NCBI RefSeq assembly: GCF_020103725.1
Contig: NZ_JAHXBG010000012.1
Coordinates: 1 to 64,000 of the forward strand
Source of the DNA: Hyalangium gracile
GTDB taxonomy: Bacteria > Myxococcota > Myxococcia > Myxococcales > Myxococcaceae
Direction of reading: 5' to 3'
Length of the DNA stretch: 64,000 bases
Shown here in pieces: positions 61,319-64,000 of this stretch. The notes below the pieces were generated by a model. That model did no database searches and was not told the DNA's origin. It saw nothing but the letters and a program-made list of their open reading frames with translations. Within the stretch, counting starts at the first letter, position 1. Every line of letters begins with the position of its first letter. Made by a program: the position numbers and the translations under genes.

Positions 61319-61912
61319 TCAGGTGTCGCCGAACAGCTCGCCCATGCGCAGCTGCAGCGCGGAGGCGATCTTGTAGAGCGACGAGATGGACGCCGAGGAC
61401 TCGGCGCGCTCGATCTGCGACAGCAGCGACACGGACAGGCCGGTGCGCCGCGCCAGCTGCTTGAGCGTGAGCTCCTGCGTCTTGCGCGCGTCGCGGATGA
61501 CGCGGCCGATGGCGCGGTGCAGGTCCGCCTCCGGGTCCTGCGACAGGCCCTTCTTCTGCAGGGCGTTGCGGACCGCGGTGATGAACTGCTCCGGCTCCAT
61601 CGGCTTCTTCACGTAGTCGGAGGCCTGCGCCTTGAGCGAGGCGACCGCCGTGTCCACCGTGGGGTATGCCGTGGCGACGATGACCGCCACGTCCGTGTCG
61701 TACTTCCGGATCTGGTCCAGCACCTCGGTGCCGGACATCTGCGGCATCATCATGTCGAGGATGACGAGGTGGAAGTCGGACCCCCGGAGGATCTCCACCG
61801 TCTGGGTGGGGTCCGTGGTGGTGACGACCTCATAGCCCTCGCGGGTCAGCACCAGCTTCAGGTAGTCGCAGTTGTCCTGCTCGTCATCGACCACCAGGAT
61901 GCGAATCTGCAC
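61319..61912 (-). CDS. Response regulator with REC domain and XRE-type (Cro/CI) DNA-binding domain
   Basis: The 197-residue protein combines a phosphoreceiver domain (about 1-125: acidic pair in 'ILVVDDEQDN', phosphorylation site in 'LVILDMMMPQMSG', 'VATAYPT' and VKKP) with a helix-turn-helix of the Cro/CI type ('LTLKQLARRTGLSVSLLSQI', about 135-195). Most response regulators use OmpR, NarL or NtrC outputs; a REC-XRE arrangement is uncommon. No histidine kinase gene is adjacent, so it is an orphan here. The GTG start has a GGAGAGG ribosome site; the frame extends upstream without one. It lies 71 bp after the FHA/TPR gene on the same strand. Confidence 0.88.
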   Translation of the reverse strand: MQIRILVVDDEQDNCDYLKLVLTREGYEVVTTTDPTQTVEILRGSDFHLVILDMMMPQMSGTEVLDQIRKYDTDVAVIVATAYPTVDTAVASLKAQASDYVKKPMEPEQFITAVRNALQKKGLSQDPEADLHRAIGRVIRDARKTQELTLKQLARRTGLSVSLLSQIERAESSASISSLYKIASALQLRMGELFGDT

Positions 61913-61983
61913 AGCCTCTCCTCGCCTGCGGTTGGGAACCTCTGGGTTGGAATCGCGCGCCCCGGAACCGAGCCGGGCTCGCG

Positions 61984-63696
61984 CTATTGCGCCTTGGTCT
62001 TCTCGTAATTCTCCACGGACTGCCGGACCTTGGTCGCGTTGGGGTGATTGGGCGCCAGCTTCAGGAACTCGCGGTAGTGCCTGGCCGCCATGTCCCACTT
62101 GGAGACGCCTGCATACGCGGCGCCCAGCACCATCTGGCACTCGGCCTTGTCCGGAGCCAGCTCCACGCACCGCAGGGCCCGGTTGAGCGCCGCATCATAC
62201 TGCTTACCGCGCAGCGCCGTAGCGGCTTCGTTGTAGGCGAGCCGGGCCTCCTCCTCGGTGTCTTCCTGGGTCCGGGTGGGCGTCTTGTTCGGCGGTGGCG
62301 TCGTCACCTTGACGGGCTCGGTCTTGGGCTGCGCCTTGCGAGCCTGCGCGATGGCGCCCATGAGCTTGTCGTACTCGGTGCCGGAGAACCGCGAGCCCTT
62401 GGCGGGCCCGGCCAGGGACTCGGCCTCGTCGAGGTTCTTCGCCTCGAAGGCGGCCTGGGCCGCCTCCAGGGCCTTGGCGGCTTCCTGCTCGAGGGCGATC
62501 TTGTCGGCGAGCTCCTCGCCCTCGGGCGGCAGCTTGCCGGCGAAGTTCTTCAGCTCGTCGGCGGCCCGCTCCAGCTTGCCCTCTTCGTAGGCCTTCCTGG
62601 CGCTCTGGATGCGCGCCTTGCCCGCGTCCGCCACGGCGGTGTCCGGAGGCGCGCGGGGGGTGCCGGGGTCGGCCTCGGGAGGCTCGGGCTGCGCCGGCTC
62701 GGGCGGCTTCTGGACCGGATCCTCCTGGGTGAGCTCGGGCGGCTTCTGCGGCTGCTCGGGCTGCTGGAAGGGGCCCACCTTGAGGAACCACGCGGCGCCG
62801 GCGCCACCGCCCACCAGCAGCACGCCGAGCGCCAGCACCAGCGGCAGCTTCGAGCGGCCGGCCGAGCTCACCGAGCCCGCGGACTCGCCCGCGCCGACGA
62901 AGCGCAGCTTCACGTGGCCCAGCTCGACGACGTCCCCGTTGCTGAGCGGCGCCTGGGCGTACGTCTCACCGTTGACGGTGAGCCCGTTGGCCGACTGCAT
63001 GTCGATGATCTTCCACTCGCCGTTGTCCTCGCGGACGACCTTGGCGTGGGTGCGCGACAGGGAGCGATGGTCGATGACGATGTCGTTGTCGTCGGTGCGA
63101 CCGATCTTCATCTCCGTGCGGATGCAGGCGTACTCCTGGCCCTTGAGCTCCGCGCTCACCACGACGAAGCGGGGAGCCTCCTCGGCCTCGAGCTCGACGA
63201 CCTTGCGGTTGCGGTTGCCCTCCACGTGCTCCATCTTGATGATGGCGGTGGAGTGACGGCGCTCGGCGGAGGCCGGCGCGGCCTCCTCCTCGACGGGGGC
63301 CTCCGTCTCCGTCTCCGGCTCGGAGTGGCCGTCCGCGTCGCCGGAGTCCTGAGGGGCGGGCGCGGGGGCGGGACGGGCGGCGGCGCGAGGGGCGGCGGCG
63401 ACGGCCGCGTCGCTCTGCAGCGCCAGATCGTAGTCACCGATCTGGATCAGATCGCCGTCCTTGACGGGCGACTGGCCGCTGATCCGCTCGCCGTTGATGC
63501 GAGTCCCATTGGAACTGCCCAGATCCTCCACCACGACATGCCCGTTCAGGCGCATGAGGCGAGCGTGGCGGCGGGACACGTTTCGTTCCGTCAGGCGGAT
63601 GGTGTTGCCTTCCTGACGGCCGATCGTGATCTCTTCGCGCACGAAGGGAACAACGGTCTTGCGCCCCTCGTCGTCTTCGATGATGAGCTTCAGCAC
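61984..63696 (-). CDS. Double-FHA, single-pass membrane, TPR protein
   Basis: The 570-residue protein has two forkhead-associated domains that should bind phosphothreonine: residues 1-90 ('EITIGRQEGNTIRLTERNVS', 'VVEDLGSSNGTRINGERI') and about 175-265 ('EMKIGRTDDNDIVIDHRSLS', 'IIDMQSANGLTVNGETY'). A Pro/Glu linker joins them. One transmembrane helix follows ('KLPLVLALGVLLVGGGAGAA', about 285-310), then a proline-rich region and TPR-like helices (about 380-570) on the other side of the membrane. It could relay Ser/Thr kinase signals to an envelope complex. The GTG start is used. Confidence 0.88.
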   Translation of the reverse strand: MLKLIIEDDEGRKTVVPFVREEITIGRQEGNTIRLTERNVSRRHARLMRLNGHVVVEDLGSSNGTRINGERISGQSPVKDGDLIQIGDYDLALQSDAAVAAAPRAAARPAPAPAPQDSGDADGHSEPETETEAPVEEEAAPASAERRHSTAIIKMEHVEGNRNRKVVELEAEEAPRFVVVSAELKGQEYACIRTEMKIGRTDDNDIVIDHRSLSRTHAKVVREDNGEWKIIDMQSANGLTVNGETYAQAPLSNGDVVELGHVKLRFVGAGESAGSVSSAGRSKLPLVLALGVLLVGGGAGAAWFLKVGPFQQPEQPQKPPELTQEDPVQKPPEPAQPEPPEADPGTPRAPPDTAVADAGKARIQSARKAYEEGKLERAADELKNFAGKLPPEGEELADKIALEQEAAKALEAAQAAFEAKNLDEAESLAGPAKGSRFSGTEYDKLMGAIAQARKAQPKTEPVKVTTPPPNKTPTRTQEDTEEEARLAYNEAATALRGKQYDAALNRALRCVELAPDKAECQMVLGAAYAGVSKWDMAARHYREFLKLAPNHPNATKVRQSVENYEKTKAQ

Positions 63697-63747
63697 GGGT
63701 CGGATCCGCTTACAGCTATAGCAGAAGGGGCAGAAGCGTTACAAGGT

Positions 63748-63873
63748 ATGCATCCCCCGCAAAACACAGAGGAATTCGGCACGGTTGGCGCGAAGAGGCC
63801 ACCGTTGTCCATCGGACAGGTGGCCGCTGCGGCCGTCTTCCTGGGGGGGGAGCAGGAGGACCAACCCGCGTGA
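63748..63873 (+). CDS. Possible 41-residue leader or small protein
   Basis: An ATG at 63748 opens a frame of 41 codons ending at a TGA that overlaps the start of the next gene by 4 bp (GTGA), the same coupling used throughout this genome. The sequence (MHPPQNTEEFGTVG at the start, 'LSIGQVAAAAVFLGGEQEDQ' at the end) is not recognised. The ribosome site is poor. It may be spurious, but the overlap makes it worth listing. Confidence 0.3.
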   Translation: MHPPQNTEEFGTVGAKRPPLSIGQVAAAAVFLGGEQEDQPA

Positions 63874-64000
63874 GCTCTCCGGTGCCAGGCCCCGGCGACG
63901 CCCGATCAGGCGACACCGTCCGAGGGCGGCTGGGGCGGGTGCCGTGGGTGACGCTGGGGTTGGCGCTGGTGCTGGTGGCCACCTATGGGTGGAGCGCGCT
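63870..64000 (+). CDS. N-terminal fragment of a membrane protein (cut by window end)
   Basis: A GTG at 63870 with AGGAGGA nine bases upstream opens a frame that runs off the window. The visible 43 residues comprise a polar leader (VSSPVPGPGDARSGDTVRGR) and a transmembrane helix starting 'VPWVTLGLALVLVATYGW'. The family cannot be decided from this part. Confidence 0.6.
   Translation, partial: MSSPVPGPGDARSGDTVRGRLGRVPWVTLGLALVLVATYGWSA

Overview
The window comes from a myxobacterium (order Myxococcales, most likely suborder Cystobacterineae). This rests on the very high GC content, a carD-carG pair of the Myxococcus type, eukaryote-like Ser/Thr kinase and FHA/TPR proteins, many lipoproteins, a MYXO-CTERM-like sorting motif and an ECF41 sigma factor. 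No genome was compared, so the genus is not assigned.

Layout. 1-8.7 kb: a decayed M61 peptidase, then the HMGA-like regulator CarD and its zinc partner CarG, a tiny secreted protein with an apparent ATA start, a membrane Ser/Thr kinase, an APP1-type lipid phosphatase with a lipoprotein, and an acyl-CoA dehydrogenase. 8.7-12.8 kb: a two-gene ATPase plus PIN-like nuclease module (candidate defence or toxin system), then an ECF41 sigma factor in a two-gene operon with its oxidoreductase, preceded by a near-perfect ECF41 promoter. 12.8-23.1 kb: an accessory stretch of secreted proteins and regulators that includes four broken genes (chitosanase-like, vanadium haloperoxidase-like, TPR, nitrilase-like).

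23.3-41.1 kb: the division and cell-wall (dcw) cluster in order mraZ, STAS gene, rsmH, ftsL, ftsI, murE, murF, mraY, murD, ftsW, murG, murC, murB, ddl, ftsQ, ftsA. It is tightly packed, mostly with 4-bp overlaps. A consensus-like promoter and a three-repeat MraZ operator precede mraZ. A hairpin terminator at the ddl stop separates mraZ-ddl from ftsQA.

41.2-56.7 kb: one gene of 5151 codons lies between ftsA and ftsZ, behind a strong terminator. It encodes a lipoprotein-like N-terminus, a DUF11-like domain, 43 tandem Ig-like repeats, a MYXO-CTERM-like motif that is internal rather than terminal, a second signal-peptide-like helix, a predicted beta-barrel, TSP3-type calcium repeats and an OmpA peptidoglycan-binding domain. 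It reads like a surface adhesin and an OmpA barrel (compare the separate TraA and TraB proteins of Myxococcus) joined in one frame, possibly a self-processing polyprotein. This is the most unusual object here.

57-64 kb: ftsZ, a small unknown gene, a biotin carboxylase with a separate 70-residue biotin carrier and a crotonase-fold protein, then on the other strand a response regulator with an XRE output domain and a double-FHA/TPR membrane protein, and finally the start of a membrane protein cut by the window edge. I saw no tRNA, rRNA, CRISPR array or insertion sequence.
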